IMG/VR virus record: IMGVR_UViG_3300027806_000061
Coordinates: 1 to 44,499 of that record
Origin: a virus
Reading direction: 5' to 3' (one strand)
DNA length: 44,499 nt
The notes beneath the pieces are model-generated. The model searched no databases, was not told where the DNA came from, and saw only the letters and a list, made by a program, of their open reading frames with translations. Of this stretch, positions 21,235 to 30,150 are shown one piece after another; within the stretch, counting starts at the first letter, position 1, and each line of letters opens with the position of its first letter. The position numbers were made by a program, and so were the translations under genes.

Positions 21235-21678
21235 ATGGCCGCATCACAACTTGGCTACACCCCCGGCTCAGGCGCAAACGTCGCCACCGACCAGGACGAC
21301 GGCGGAGCCCACCACCAGAAGGCGCTGATCGAGCACTTGCAAGGGGGCGTGCCAACGCCCGCATCGCAGACCAATCCGGTGCCGATGGCTCTTTACGGAG
21401 AGGCCATCGAGGCTCTGGAGGCCATGCGAATGGCCGTCCAGGCGCTCACGCGCACGATGGGCCAGATGCAGCCCGACACCGCAGCGCGCATGCGGGTCGC
21501 CATCGACGCGATCAGCGGCGGCCTGACGTTGGCCACGATCACCACCGTGGGCAGCGTGACAACTCTGGCCACTCTTACCAACCAAACCCAAATCGGGGGC
21601 CTGCCGGCTACCGAGCAGATTCCGTCTCTCATGAGACTCGGCGCCGACTCCCTGCGCCGCAACATTACGGTGAGCTGA
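21235..21678 (+). CDS. hypothetical virion protein
   Basis: 147 residues starting MAASQLGYTPGSGANVATDQ. A flexible N-terminus (residues 1-50), a helix (EAIEALEAMRMAVQALTRTM) and a Thr-rich beta-like region (ATITTVGSVTTLATLTNQTQ) that may form a triple-stranded fiber or shaft. The segment GANVATDQDDGGAHHQKALI is a pattern I recall from phage tail proteins in this position. It forms part of the run of minor virion genes between the adaptors and the kelch-like protein. Confidence 0.75.
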   Translation: MAASQLGYTPGSGANVATDQDDGGAHHQKALIEHLQGGVPTPASQTNPVPMALYGEAIEALEAMRMAVQALTRTMGQMQPDTAARMRVAIDAISGGLTLATITTVGSVTTLATLTNQTQIGGLPATEQIPSLMRLGADSLRRNITVS

Positions 21679-21679
21679 C

Positions 21680-23119
21680 ATGCCAACCACCAACGGAAAC
21701 CGCAAGCTCCTCGACCTCAAGCGCTGGGAGTTCTGCAACCCGGCGCCCCAAGCGACGGCCGCCGCGCACTTCATCATTTCCAGCCGCCACTACCGGCAGC
21801 AGCAGTTGCTGGTGTCCAGCAACACGTTGGCGCAGCTCTACAACCCCAACGAAGACGGCTTTATTGGGGTGCCTTCGCCCGCCCTGGCCGGCACGTTTGG
21901 CGCGGGCGCGTGCGGGGTGGCCGGCAGCTTCAGCACCGGCACCACGGTCGCCGCATCCAGCCTGACGGCAACCGCTGGTAGCACCACCAGCATCACGACC
22001 AACCAGAACTTGCAGCGCGACTTGCGCGGCTACTCGGTGTTTTTCACGGGCGGCGCCAACGCCGGCAAGCTCAAGACCATCGCCAGCAACACCATCGGGG
22101 CGAACGCGGTCATCACGTTCGAGGGCGCACCCGAGGCGGTAGCGTTCGACAACACCAGCCAGTACCGCCTCAAGACGCCGGTTTTCTACGTCCTGGGCGC
22201 CGGTACGCTGGCTGCGGGCAGCTTCCGAAAGTACGACTTCGCCACGAACACCTGGACGACGCTTTCACAGACGGGCCTTCCCGCATCGGTGGGCACCGAC
22301 GGCCGGCTGTGCAGCACCCCGGCATGGATCGACAGTGGGTTCAAGAGCTTCGCCACCGGCACCGCCACGGGTGGCACCAGCACCACACTGGCGAACACTG
22401 GCAAGACTTGGACCACCAACCAGTGGGCGAACTCGCAGGTGCGCATCACTGCCGGCACGGGCGCGGGGCAGATCCGCACCGTGGCAAGCAACACGGCCAG
22501 CGCCGTCACCGGCAGCGTGGCCTGGACGGTCACGCCCGATGCCACCAGCCAGTACAGCCTGGAAGGCAACGACGATTTCATCTACTTCATGGGCAACAAC
22601 GCGGTCACGATGTACCGCTACAGCATCAGCGCAAACACCTGGACCACGCTGGCGCCCACGGCGGCGCGTGGCGGTGCCCCTGGCGCGGGCATGTCGGGAC
22701 ACTGGATTCACAGCGTCGCTGCGGCGGACTGGAACAACGAGAGCGCCATCAAGAACGGCCGCTACCTATACTCCTTCCGAGGTGCTGGCGGCGCCCTGCT
22801 GGACCGGTATGACATCGCGGCCAACACCTGGGAAGCGGTGAGCTACGCGCCGGCTGTCGAAACTCTCACCACGGGCACCAAATACAGCTACTGCAAGGAC
22901 AGGCTCTACATCGCCAAGGAAGCTACCGGCCGTTGGTTCGCGTTCGACTTCGCCGAGCAGGCCATGCAGCCGTGGGGCGTGATGACCTACACGCAAGGCG
23001 CGGCCATCGTGGGCGACACCGCATTTGACTGCACGTACAAAGACGGCGCCACGGAGATCGACTACGTCTATATGTTGCTGAACACCTCAACCGTTCTGCT
23101 TCGCCAACAGGTGGTGTGA
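21680..23119 (+). CDS. kelch-like beta-propeller virion protein
   Basis: 479 residues. At least three kelch-like strands, YDFATNTWTTLSQTGLP, YRYSISANTWTTLAP and YDIAANTWEAVS, mark a beta-propeller in the second half. The first half holds two copies of a smaller repeat, TGGANAGKLKTIASNT and TAGTGAGQIRTVASNT, each ahead of a TSQYxL strand. Such propellers on phage particles often contact the host surface or other tail proteins. Its place between adaptors and fiber genes supports a tail role. Confidence 0.85.
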   Translation: MPTTNGNRKLLDLKRWEFCNPAPQATAAAHFIISSRHYRQQQLLVSSNTLAQLYNPNEDGFIGVPSPALAGTFGAGACGVAGSFSTGTTVAASSLTATAGSTTSITTNQNLQRDLRGYSVFFTGGANAGKLKTIASNTIGANAVITFEGAPEAVAFDNTSQYRLKTPVFYVLGAGTLAAGSFRKYDFATNTWTTLSQTGLPASVGTDGRLCSTPAWIDSGFKSFATGTATGGTSTTLANTGKTWTTNQWANSQVRITAGTGAGQIRTVASNTASAVTGSVAWTVTPDATSQYSLEGNDDFIYFMGNNAVTMYRYSISANTWTTLAPTAARGGAPGAGMSGHWIHSVAAADWNNESAIKNGRYLYSFRGAGGALLDRYDIAANTWEAVSYAPAVETLTTGTKYSYCKDRLYIAKEATGRWFAFDFAEQAMQPWGVMTYTQGAAIVGDTAFDCTYKDGATEIDYVYMLLNTSTVLLRQQVV

Positions 23120-23120
23120 C

Positions 23121-23285
23121 ATGAGCCTTGATGACCTGATCGCCATGTGTAAATCGCGGTTGGCTTACCTGAGCCAACTGCGCCCGTCTGCGGTATCGCT
23201 GGGCGACACGGCCCAGGTCGAACGCATCGACGCCGAAACGGCGCAGACGCAAACCACTCTGAACCGACTACTGACGCTGGCCTGA
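23121..23285 (+). CDS. 54-residue helical protein
   Basis: Starts MSLDDLIAMCKSRLAYLSQL one base after the upstream stop. Two amphipathic helices: residues 3-20 and about 28-54 (DTAQVERIDAETAQTQTTLN). The layout is that of a small coiled-coil hairpin, as in phage chaperones or virion bundle proteins. A protein like this follows similar tail genes in related phages as I recall. Function unknown. Confidence 0.7.
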   Translation: MSLDDLIAMCKSRLAYLSQLRPSAVSLGDTAQVERIDAETAQTQTTLNRLLTLA

Positions 23286-23286
23286 C

Positions 23287-24285
23287 ATGTTTCTGACCCT
23301 GCTCCAAAGCGGCGGGGCAGGGCCGCCGGCCATTACCGGCAACCTGTCGGCCGTCGAGTCCGGCGCCGATGCGTTCGCGGCCGGGGGCGTAGCCCTTGTT
23401 GCCGGTAGTCTGGCCGCAGCAGAGACTGGCGCTGACGTCTTCGCGGCCACTGGCGGCCAAGATGCGTCGGCACAAGGCTCTCTCGCGGCCGCAGAGACGG
23501 GCTCAGACGCGTTCTCCGGGGCTGGGGCGGCCCTTGTTCAGGGCTCCGGTGCGTTCGTCGAACCTGGGGCCGATACGCTGGCCGCAGCGGGTTCCGTCCG
23601 CGTCGTTGGGGCGCTGACCGCCGCCGAGACCGGCGCGGACACTCTTGCCGCTGTTGGCACCGCGCCTGCAACGGGTTCCCTAGCGGTCGCCGAAACTGGC
23701 TCGGACGCCTTTGCCGGCGCCGGCGCGGCGAGGGTCCAGGGCGTCTTGACTGCGGCCGAAGTCGGCCTCGACATGATGACTGCGGGCGGCAACGGCCCGG
23801 TCATCGGCGGCTACCTCGGAGCTACCGACTCTCCTGACACTGCGGCGCTCACCGGGCAGGTGTTCATCATCGCGCAGTTTGCCGCGACGGACTCCCCTGA
23901 TCTGTTCGCAGGTTCCGGGGTTGTTAGGGTCTCGGGCACCGCTGCTGCGCAGGAGCAAGAGGCCGACGTCTTCACCGGCAGCGGGGCAGTGGCCGTCGGG
24001 GGCTACGCGTCCTTGCAGGAAGCCGGGTTCGACATCCTGTCGGGCCAGGGCGCGATCCTGGTTTCTGGCTCACTTGCTGCGGTCGACGGCCTCGACGTCA
24101 TGTCGGGCACCGGCTTCGTTTTCACCTACAGCACCTCGCCGTCGGGGTACACTCTTGAGCCAGGGGCGCAGGACCGCTTAGTCGTCGTGCCGCACGCTGA
24201 CACCCGGTTGGCGGTGGAGGCGGAGATCAACAGAGTCATGATGGCGGCGTCGACCAACAAAGTCACGGTGGGTGTAAGGACCTGA
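23287..24285 (+). CDS. 22-residue-repeat virion protein
   Basis: 332 residues. Residues about 18-285 are twelve tandem units of about 22 residues with the consensus SLAAxExGxDxFAGxGxxxV-G (for example SLAAAETGADVFAATG and SLAVAETGSDAFAGAG). Later units drift. Such units alternate short strands and would form a long beta-helix or fiber. The last 45 residues (RLVVVPHADTRLAVEAEINR) look like a separate globular cap of a kind found in phage tail proteins. No catalytic motif seen. Likely part of the tail shaft or fiber. Confidence 0.82.
   Translation: MFLTLLQSGGAGPPAITGNLSAVESGADAFAAGGVALVAGSLAAAETGADVFAATGGQDASAQGSLAAAETGSDAFSGAGAALVQGSGAFVEPGADTLAAAGSVRVVGALTAAETGADTLAAVGTAPATGSLAVAETGSDAFAGAGAARVQGVLTAAEVGLDMMTAGGNGPVIGGYLGATDSPDTAALTGQVFIIAQFAATDSPDLFAGSGVVRVSGTAAAQEQEADVFTGSGAVAVGGYASLQEAGFDILSGQGAILVSGSLAAVDGLDVMSGTGFVFTYSTSPSGYTLEPGAQDRLVVVPHADTRLAVEAEINRVMMAASTNKVTVGVRT
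23338..24130 (+). repeat. twelve 66-bp coding repeats
   Basis: Each unit codes for one 22-residue block of the repeat protein. The first six are the closest to each other; the last six have drifted. The pattern indicates stepwise duplication in place. Confidence 0.75.
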
Positions 24286-24286
24286 C

Positions 24287-24568
24287 ATGAAAATCCTGGG
24301 CAAGTTCATCAAGCAGCCCGTCGAAGTTCAGGACTATGACGTCGACTTCAACGAGTACCTAACAGGGCATAGCGACACCGCAGCGACGGCCAACGTCGTG
24401 GCGGATGCTGGGCTCACCATCATGACGTCCACTCTGTCTGGCGGAGTTGTGAAGGTCTTCCTCTCTGGTGGTGTGGACGGCGTGGACTACAAGGTTTCGG
24501 CCACAATCACAACGACAGGGGGCAGGGTCAAACAAGGTGACTTCGTAGTCAAAGTCCGGGAGTTCTGA
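24287..24568 (+). CDS. fiber-tail adaptor-like protein
   Basis: 93 residues. FIKQPVEVQDYDVDFNEYL at the N-terminus, then a beta sandwich with VKVFLSGGVDGVDYKVSATI and ending GDFVVKVREF, matches what I recall of the phage fiber-tail adaptor family in which a KQPxEVxDYDVDF block is constant. It would link a fiber to the tail hub. It begins one base after the repeat protein and overlaps the next gene by one base. Confidence 0.8.
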   Translation: MKILGKFIKQPVEVQDYDVDFNEYLTGHSDTAATANVVADAGLTIMTSTLSGGVVKVFLSGGVDGVDYKVSATITTTGGRVKQGDFVVKVREF

Positions 24569-24843
24569 TGGAAGCCAGCTACAGCGATGCCATTCTCCGC
24601 TTGGAGAGTAAGGTGGACAAGCTAACAGATGCGGTGCAGCGCCTAATCCTCATTGAGGAGCGGCAGTCAAGCCAAGGCGAGCGCATAGGCAAGTGCGAGG
24701 CCAATCTCGCAGTCCACGACCAAGCAATCAGCAGAACCGACAGGAAAGTCGATCAGTGGATCAACCGAGGCATTGGCGTATGGGCTGCCGCTGCCGCCAT
24801 CTTCACCCTGGTGCAGTTTGGCGCCAAGTTCTTCGGGAAGTAA
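24568..24843 (+). CDS. coiled-coil plus membrane segment protein (DUF7201-like)
   Basis: 91 residues. Residues 5-65 form a coiled coil (LRLESKVDKLTDAVQRLILI, then QGERIGKCEAN), and residues about 70-88 a single membrane segment (GVWAAAAAIFTLVQFGAKFF). This layout is common for small phage proteins next to the holin and endolysin, and for accessory holins. It opens the lysis cassette (24568-25823) with a one-base overlap to the gene before and three bases to the holin. Confidence 0.78.
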   Translation: MEASYSDAILRLESKVDKLTDAVQRLILIEERQSSQGERIGKCEANLAVHDQAISRTDRKVDQWINRGIGVWAAAAAIFTLVQFGAKFFGK

Positions 24844-24846
24844 CGC

Positions 24847-25344
24847 ATGGTTGACCTCATCGGCGGTGGAATCCTGGGCTCACTTCTCGGTGGAGCATTT
24901 CGCCTCGCTCCCGAAGTCCTCAAATTCTTCGACAGGAAAAACGAGCGTCAGCACGAACTCAAAATGTTCGAGCAACAGTGCGCTCTTGAGGCTCAGCGCG
25001 GTGCGCAAAGGTTTCAGGAGATCGGCGCTCAGCACGGTATGGCCGTCGATGTCGGTGTGCTCGACGCATTCAAGTCGGCGATCGACCAGCAGACCGAGAT
25101 GGTCAAAGCGGCCGGTGGGTGGGTGGCCTCCCTGGCCGCATCGGTCAGGCCCATCGTCACGTACTGGATCCTCGGCCTCTGGTCGTTCATCCATGTCTGG
25201 TTCGCGTGGAACGCCTACCTTACTGGCGCATCGCCGAAAGAGGTCTTCCTGACCATGATGACCGCCGACTTCGCGGCCCTGGTCGCCGGCACGCTGAACT
25301 ACTGGTTCCTCGACCGGACGCTGAAGCAAAGGGGCCTTGCGTGA
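24847..25344 (+). CDS. holin, 3TM family
   Basis: 165 residues. An amphipathic N-terminus (LIGGGILGSLLGGAFRLAPE), a charged helix (residues 28-90), and then at least two membrane segments: VRPIVTYWILGLWSFIHVWF and a C-terminal one around ADFAALVAGTLNYWFL. The SVRPIVTYW block with the following segments is typical of the 3TM holin family (GTA_holin_3TM). It should form inner membrane holes that release the endolysin, whose GTG start overlaps the holin stop. Confidence 0.82.
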   Translation: MVDLIGGGILGSLLGGAFRLAPEVLKFFDRKNERQHELKMFEQQCALEAQRGAQRFQEIGAQHGMAVDVGVLDAFKSAIDQQTEMVKAAGGWVASLAASVRPIVTYWILGLWSFIHVWFAWNAYLTGASPKEVFLTMMTADFAALVAGTLNYWFLDRTLKQRGLA

Positions 25345-25823
25345 AGTTGGACATCGCTACCGTCCTGTGCAAGCGCTTTGAGGGCCTGCATCGCGTTGGC
25401 AGCGATGGGTTGATCTACCCCTACGTCTGCCCAGCCGGATACCCCACACAGGGCTACGGCACCGTCTGGCGCCCGGACGGTCGCAAGGTGACGATGGAAG
25501 ACCCCCCGGTCACCAAAGAGACCGCAGAGCAGTGGCTAAAAGTTGAGCTGCTGAACACCTACGCGCCGGGCGTTGTTCGTCAGTGCCCAGGGCTTCTGGC
25601 GCTGGCAGCTTCGTCCGGCGACTGGGCCAAGTTCAACGCCATCGTGGACTTCGCCTACAACCTGGGCGTGGGCCGGCTTCAGACCAGCACGTTGCGGCGC
25701 AAGCTCAACGCTCAGGACTGGGAAGGCTCCAAGGAGCAGTTGAAGCTGTGGGTGCGCGGCGGCGGGAGGGTGCTGCCCGGCCTTGTGAAGCGGCGAGACG
25801 CCGAGTGCGCGTTGCTGGGGTAG
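25341..25823 (+). CDS. endolysin, GH24 lysozyme
   Basis: 160 residues starting at GTG 25341, overlapping the holin stop. FEGLH (E14), CPAGYPTQGYGT (C30, T36) and the later FNAIVDFAYNLGVGRL are the active site and core of T4-type lysozymes. E14 is the acid. The place usually held by Asp is Cys30, as in many CPAG-type members, and T36 follows six residues on. About seven residues are inserted between E14 and C30. No signal or anchor precedes the enzyme, so it depends on the holin. It cleaves the glycan bonds of murein. Confidence 0.93.
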   Translation: MKLDIATVLCKRFEGLHRVGSDGLIYPYVCPAGYPTQGYGTVWRPDGRKVTMEDPPVTKETAEQWLKVELLNTYAPGVVRQCPGLLALAASSGDWAKFNAIVDFAYNLGVGRLQTSTLRRKLNAQDWEGSKEQLKLWVRGGGRVLPGLVKRRDAECALLG

Positions 25824-25826
25824 ACG

Positions 25827-27449
25827 ATGGGCGTCATCACCATCAAGGTCTTCGACGGGCTGCGGCCGATCCAGGATGCGCAGCTCCTGAAGGACACCGA
25901 ATCCACCGTCTCGCTCAACACGCGGCTGCTCTCGGGTAGCCTGTCCGCGCTCAAGGGTGTAACGACGCTGAAGGCCCTTACGAAGACAGCCCCGCAGACC
26001 ATCTGGCGCTACGGCAACGCGGCGGCCGAGACCGACTACTGGCTGGAGTTCCTGGCGGACACGGACGTGATGCGAACGCCCGTGGCCAACGACGCCTACG
26101 GGCGTGTGTACTGGACCGACGGCGGCGCACCAAAGTACGCGCCCAACACGTTGGTGCTGTCTGGGGCGAGCTACCCGGGCGGGTCGTACCTGCTGGGCGT
26201 ACCGGCGCCTGACACGGCGCCCACGATCACCGCGTCCTCAGCTCCGACGTCGACCCAGAACGAGTCGCGCACGTACGTCTACACCTACGTGTCGGCATAC
26301 GAGGAGGAAGGCCCGCCCAGCGCCGCGTCCGCCATCGTCGCGCTCGACCCCACTGCTGCGGTCACTGTGAGCCTGCCGTCCACTGGGCCCGGCGGCGCGT
26401 ACAACATCACCAAGAAGCGCATCTACAGGTCGTCTGCAACCGGCACAAGTGCTGCGTTCCAGTTCGTGGCTGAGGTGGCCGTCGCAGTCACGTCCTACAC
26501 CGACAACGTCACGCAGGCACTGCTCGGCGAGCCGATCCCCACCGACAACTGGTTCCCGCCGCCGACCGGGCTCAAGGGCCTGAAGCTCATGGCCAACGGC
26601 GCGGCCATCGGGTTCAAGGACAACACGGCGTACCTGTCGGAGCCCAACCTGCCGCACGCGTGGCCGCACCTGTACCCCATCGACGAGCCGATCGTAGGCA
26701 TCGGCGTGTTCCGCCAGTCTGCGGTGCTGCTGACCAACAGCTACCCGGTGGTGCTGTCCGGCGCGGACCCGCAGGCGATGAGCAAGGAGAAGATGGAGCT
26801 GCCGCAGGCCTGCGTGTCCAAGCGGTCCATCGTCGACACGGGCGATGGCGTTGTGTACGCGAGCCCCGACGGACTGGTGAGCATCAGCACTTCCGGCGTC
26901 AAGCTGCTGACGGCTGACTTCCTCACGCGGGAGCAGTGGCAGGCGTACAACCCGTCGAGCATCTCGGCTTACGTGCACGAGAACCGCTACCACATGCTCT
27001 ATACGACGAGCGGCGGGGCTCGGGGCATGTTGATCTTCGACTTCGCCGGGCAGGGCGCGGGCATGCAGGCCAGCGACTTGAACGCGGCCACGGCGGTGAC
27101 TGCGGCGTACTCTGACCCGCGCAGCGACACCCTGTACATGGCGCAGGGATCGAACATCGTGCGGTTCAACTCTGGGTCGGCCCTGACCTACACGTGGCGA
27201 TCGAAAAAGTTCCGCGTGCCGTTCCCCGCCAACTTCGGCGCCGCCCAGGTGCTGGCGACTTCGTACCCGGTCACGCTCAAGGTCTACGCGGACGGGGTGC
27301 TGCGGCACACGCAGACCGTGGCCAACGCCAACGTCTTCCGGCTGCCGGCCGGGTTCCGCGCCATCGACTGGGAGCTTGAGGCCACCGCCGGGGTCGACAT
27401 CACCCAGATCAGTATGGCCACGACTATCGACGAGCTGCGACAGGTATGA
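25827..27449 (+). CDS. large tail protein
   Basis: 540 residues. Starts MGVITIKVFDGLRPIQDAQL. After an N-terminal unit that includes WRYGNAAAETDYWLEFLADT, residues about 145-240 look like a fibronectin- or Ig-like domain (SRTYVYTYVSAYEEEGPPSA). The rest is beta-propeller-like (YPIDEPIVGIGVFRQSAVLL, then YASPDGLVSIST). Phage proteins of this layout and length are found between the lysis and fiber genes and build the tail tube or nozzle of short tails. It overlaps the next gene by four bases. Confidence 0.8.
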   Translation: MGVITIKVFDGLRPIQDAQLLKDTESTVSLNTRLLSGSLSALKGVTTLKALTKTAPQTIWRYGNAAAETDYWLEFLADTDVMRTPVANDAYGRVYWTDGGAPKYAPNTLVLSGASYPGGSYLLGVPAPDTAPTITASSAPTSTQNESRTYVYTYVSAYEEEGPPSAASAIVALDPTAAVTVSLPSTGPGGAYNITKKRIYRSSATGTSAAFQFVAEVAVAVTSYTDNVTQALLGEPIPTDNWFPPPTGLKGLKLMANGAAIGFKDNTAYLSEPNLPHAWPHLYPIDEPIVGIGVFRQSAVLLTNSYPVVLSGADPQAMSKEKMELPQACVSKRSIVDTGDGVVYASPDGLVSISTSGVKLLTADFLTREQWQAYNPSSISAYVHENRYHMLYTTSGGARGMLIFDFAGQGAGMQASDLNAATAVTAAYSDPRSDTLYMAQGSNIVRFNSGSALTYTWRSKKFRVPFPANFGAAQVLATSYPVTLKVYADGVLRHTQTVANANVFRLPAGFRAIDWELEATAGVDITQISMATTIDELRQV

Positions 27450-28666
27450 GCGTCACACGCGTCCCCGCGATCCCAGCGCCGACCGACACGAATCTGCGCG
27501 AGGTGACCCGCGCCCTGAAGGGCGTGGTGGAGGTGCGCGAGGGCCTCATCGGGGACCCGCTGGACAAGGGCGTCACGTTCCGCGATCTCGTGGATGGCAA
27601 GATCGCTGAGGCCACCGTCGTGGCGCGTGGCGGCGGCTCTGGTTCCATCGGCATCTCGCCTGCGCCCGGGCTGGGCTCTGGAGGCGGGGGCGGGGCTGCG
27701 CCCGAGCCGGACCTCACTCCTCCGCCGCAGCCGGCGGGGCTCACTGCGTCGGCTGGTCTGGCAGTTGTCATCCTGAGCTGGAACCAGTGGTCGTACGGCA
27801 ACCATGCGTACACGGAGATCTGGCGGTCTTCGACCAACGTCATCGGCAACGCCGTGTTCATCGGCAGCAGCGACAGCCAGTTCTACTCGGACGCCGTGGG
27901 TCAGACGGGCGTCAGCTTCTACTACTGGGTGAGGTTCCGGTCGCAGGCGGACGTTGCCGGCCCCTACAACGCGACCCTCGGAGTCTCGGCCACCACGGGC
28001 AAGATCGGCAACGTCGACCTCGGGCCCCTGATCGTTGAAGCGGCCAACCTCGCCAATGGCGCGGTGACATCCGGCAAGGTGGACTCTCGCGGCCTGGACA
28101 TCAAGGCCGCAGATGGCTCCGTGGTCTTTGGCCCCAACGGCTTCATCGGCAACAGTGCGTACCTCGTCGTTGACGGCAACAACGTCAACTTGTCGGCGCT
28201 CGCCGCCGCCCAGCTTGTCCCCAACCTGAACTTCGTGGGCGCCTTCTCCAGTGCTCCGACGCAGGGGCAACTCGGCAACAAGTGGCTCCAGAATGCGGTC
28301 TACCGCAACACCACCGACGGCTACCTCTACGTCCTGACCGGCTCGCCTCTAGGCTGGGTGCTGTACCTGGAGGATGGCGTGTCGTTCGTGCTGACGGTGG
28401 AGTCCACCAATGGCACCACGTTCCGGGTCGGGCAGAACACCAGCACGCTCCTGAAGGGCCGACTGTTCAAGAACGGCGCGGAGGTCACCGACGTGACGCC
28501 GGCTGGATGGTTCCGCTGGCGCCGCGTGTCTGCGATCCCGCAGGCAGCGCCTAACGACGACGCCACCTGGAACGCTTCGTACCAGACCGGATACAAACAG
28601 GTGTCCATCAGCGTTGACTCGGTGTACGCACGAGCGACGTTCTTCTGCGACATCATCAGCTCGTAA
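27446..28666 (+). CDS. tail fiber / tip protein with Fn3-like and J-tail-like parts
   Basis: 406 residues. The N-terminal 60 residues are helical (REVTRALKGVVEVREGLIGD), then a Gly-rich linker, then a fibronectin-like domain (GLTASAGLAVVILSWNQWSY). After it stands NLANGAVTSGKVDSRGLDIK with AADGSVVFG, a pattern of the C-terminal region of lambda J-type tip proteins. The last 130 residues form a separate beta domain (DGVSFVLTVESTNGTTFRVG). A receptor-contacting tail part is likely. Confidence 0.8.
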   Translation: MSVTRVPAIPAPTDTNLREVTRALKGVVEVREGLIGDPLDKGVTFRDLVDGKIAEATVVARGGGSGSIGISPAPGLGSGGGGGAAPEPDLTPPPQPAGLTASAGLAVVILSWNQWSYGNHAYTEIWRSSTNVIGNAVFIGSSDSQFYSDAVGQTGVSFYYWVRFRSQADVAGPYNATLGVSATTGKIGNVDLGPLIVEAANLANGAVTSGKVDSRGLDIKAADGSVVFGPNGFIGNSAYLVVDGNNVNLSALAAAQLVPNLNFVGAFSSAPTQGQLGNKWLQNAVYRNTTDGYLYVLTGSPLGWVLYLEDGVSFVLTVESTNGTTFRVGQNTSTLLKGRLFKNGAEVTDVTPAGWFRWRRVSAIPQAAPNDDATWNASYQTGYKQVSISVDSVYARATFFCDIISS

Positions 28667-28677
28667 GGGAAAGCATC

Positions 28678-30141
28678 ATGCCCATCGTCTCAACTGGTCA
28701 GATCACCATCGTCGACACCAACGACGCAAGGTCTATCACCGCATTCCTGGCGGCCAACCAGGGCGCCCAGCAGGTCTACAACAAAGACGAGTCCACGGTC
28801 AGCTACACGCCCTCGTGGTTCTCGACGCCCATCGTCATCACGCCGCAGATTTCCGTCGGCGGCTTGTCGGCCTCCCAGGCATGGGCGGCGCTGACCAACA
28901 AGACGTTCGCCCTGACGGCGGGGGGTGCGGCCCTGACATCGGCCTCAACCTCGACGAGCTTCGTCAACAACGCCGACGGGCAACTGACCACGCCATTCAC
29001 TGTCAGCCACGCGGCCAACGGCTCCACCACGGCCTCCACGTTCACGATCACGGGCAACCTGAAGGACAGCGTGGCGGTCTTCACGCTCTTCTTCGAGGCC
29101 GACTTCGTCGACCCGACCACGGCGCTGACGACGCGCATCGCCGCGCAGATCACGCTCAACACGGTCAAGACCGGCACCAACGCGGTATTCATCGCGCTGC
29201 GCGGCCAGACGGCCATCGAAGAGGCCACAGGCTCGACCAAGAACAACATCGCCATAGCGGCCGATCTGGTGCGCTCTGGCGGCATCGACACCAGTGGCCT
29301 GACGTACAAGTGGTACGAGGGCGGCGGCGGCACCCAGATCACGACGGGCCTGCCATCCGTGGCGACCAAGTACGGCATGAAGACGGTCGCGGCTCCGACG
29401 GTGCCAACTGGCGCCGGCTCCGACCTGAACGTCAACATCCCGACGGCTGCCGGAAACGCCCAGAACACGCTGGTCATCAACGAGACGGCGGTGGCCGACC
29501 TCGGGGTGTACCGGGTTGACATCACTGACGGCGACAGCAAGACCTACACCGCGTACTTCACGATCTACGACATCAGCGACCCGTACGAGACGATCATCAT
29601 TTCGTCCACTGGTGACAAGCTCCAGAACGGCCAAGGCAGCACGGCCCTGACGCCCCGCGTCTACTACGGCTCGTCCGAGGTTACGCCACTGACCGGGTGG
29701 TCCTTCACTTGGACCTTCTTCGACAAGAACGGCAAGCGCGGGGCCTTCATCGACACGGCCAAGATCAGCGTTGCAGGCGGCGCCCCGATCACGGCCAACG
29801 GCACGGGCGCGTCCGCGACCATCGCCTACAGCGGCACCAGCTTTGCTTTTGCGGCCGGCGACATCGTCAAGGCGGTACGACCCAACGGCGAGGCGTCGTT
29901 CTACGAGGTGGCATCGAGCGTGGCCAACCAAGTCACGATCCGCACGCCCTCGACGAATACGTTCCTGAACTTCACCGACTTCCCGGCGCCTTCGGCTTCG
30001 ACCGACTTCGTGGGCGGCAGACTCTACGGCTGCGTGGGCTCCTTCGGGCGGCGCACCACTTCGGCTGGCGCCTCCGTGACGCTGACCGGCGACGAGGTCG
30101 ACGTGAAGACCCGCATCTTGTGCGAGGCCGACCGGCCGTAA
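28678..30141 (+). CDS. tail fiber protein A, shared N-terminal anchor
   Basis: 487 residues. The first 16 residues, MPIVSTGQITIVDTND, are nearly the same as those of the next gene. Beyond them come beta-sandwich or Ig-like domains rich in Thr, Ser and Gly, with a middle part (SGLTYKWYEGGGGTQITTGL) that resembles Ig-like folds and a C-terminal domain ending VTLTGDEVDVKTRILCEADR. GGGAAAG stands before the ATG. Likely a fiber or a fiber-linking protein; the common start suggests both proteins dock at the same place. Confidence 0.78.
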   Translation: MPIVSTGQITIVDTNDARSITAFLAANQGAQQVYNKDESTVSYTPSWFSTPIVITPQISVGGLSASQAWAALTNKTFALTAGGAALTSASTSTSFVNNADGQLTTPFTVSHAANGSTTASTFTITGNLKDSVAVFTLFFEADFVDPTTALTTRIAAQITLNTVKTGTNAVFIALRGQTAIEEATGSTKNNIAIAADLVRSGGIDTSGLTYKWYEGGGGTQITTGLPSVATKYGMKTVAAPTVPTGAGSDLNVNIPTAAGNAQNTLVINETAVADLGVYRVDITDGDSKTYTAYFTIYDISDPYETIIISSTGDKLQNGQGSTALTPRVYYGSSEVTPLTGWSFTWTFFDKNGKRGAFIDTAKISVAGGAPITANGTGASATIAYSGTSFAFAAGDIVKAVRPNGEASFYEVASSVANQVTIRTPSTNTFLNFTDFPAPSASTDFVGGRLYGCVGSFGRRTTSAGASVTLTGDEVDVKTRILCEADRP

Positions 30142-30150
30142 GGAGCGACC

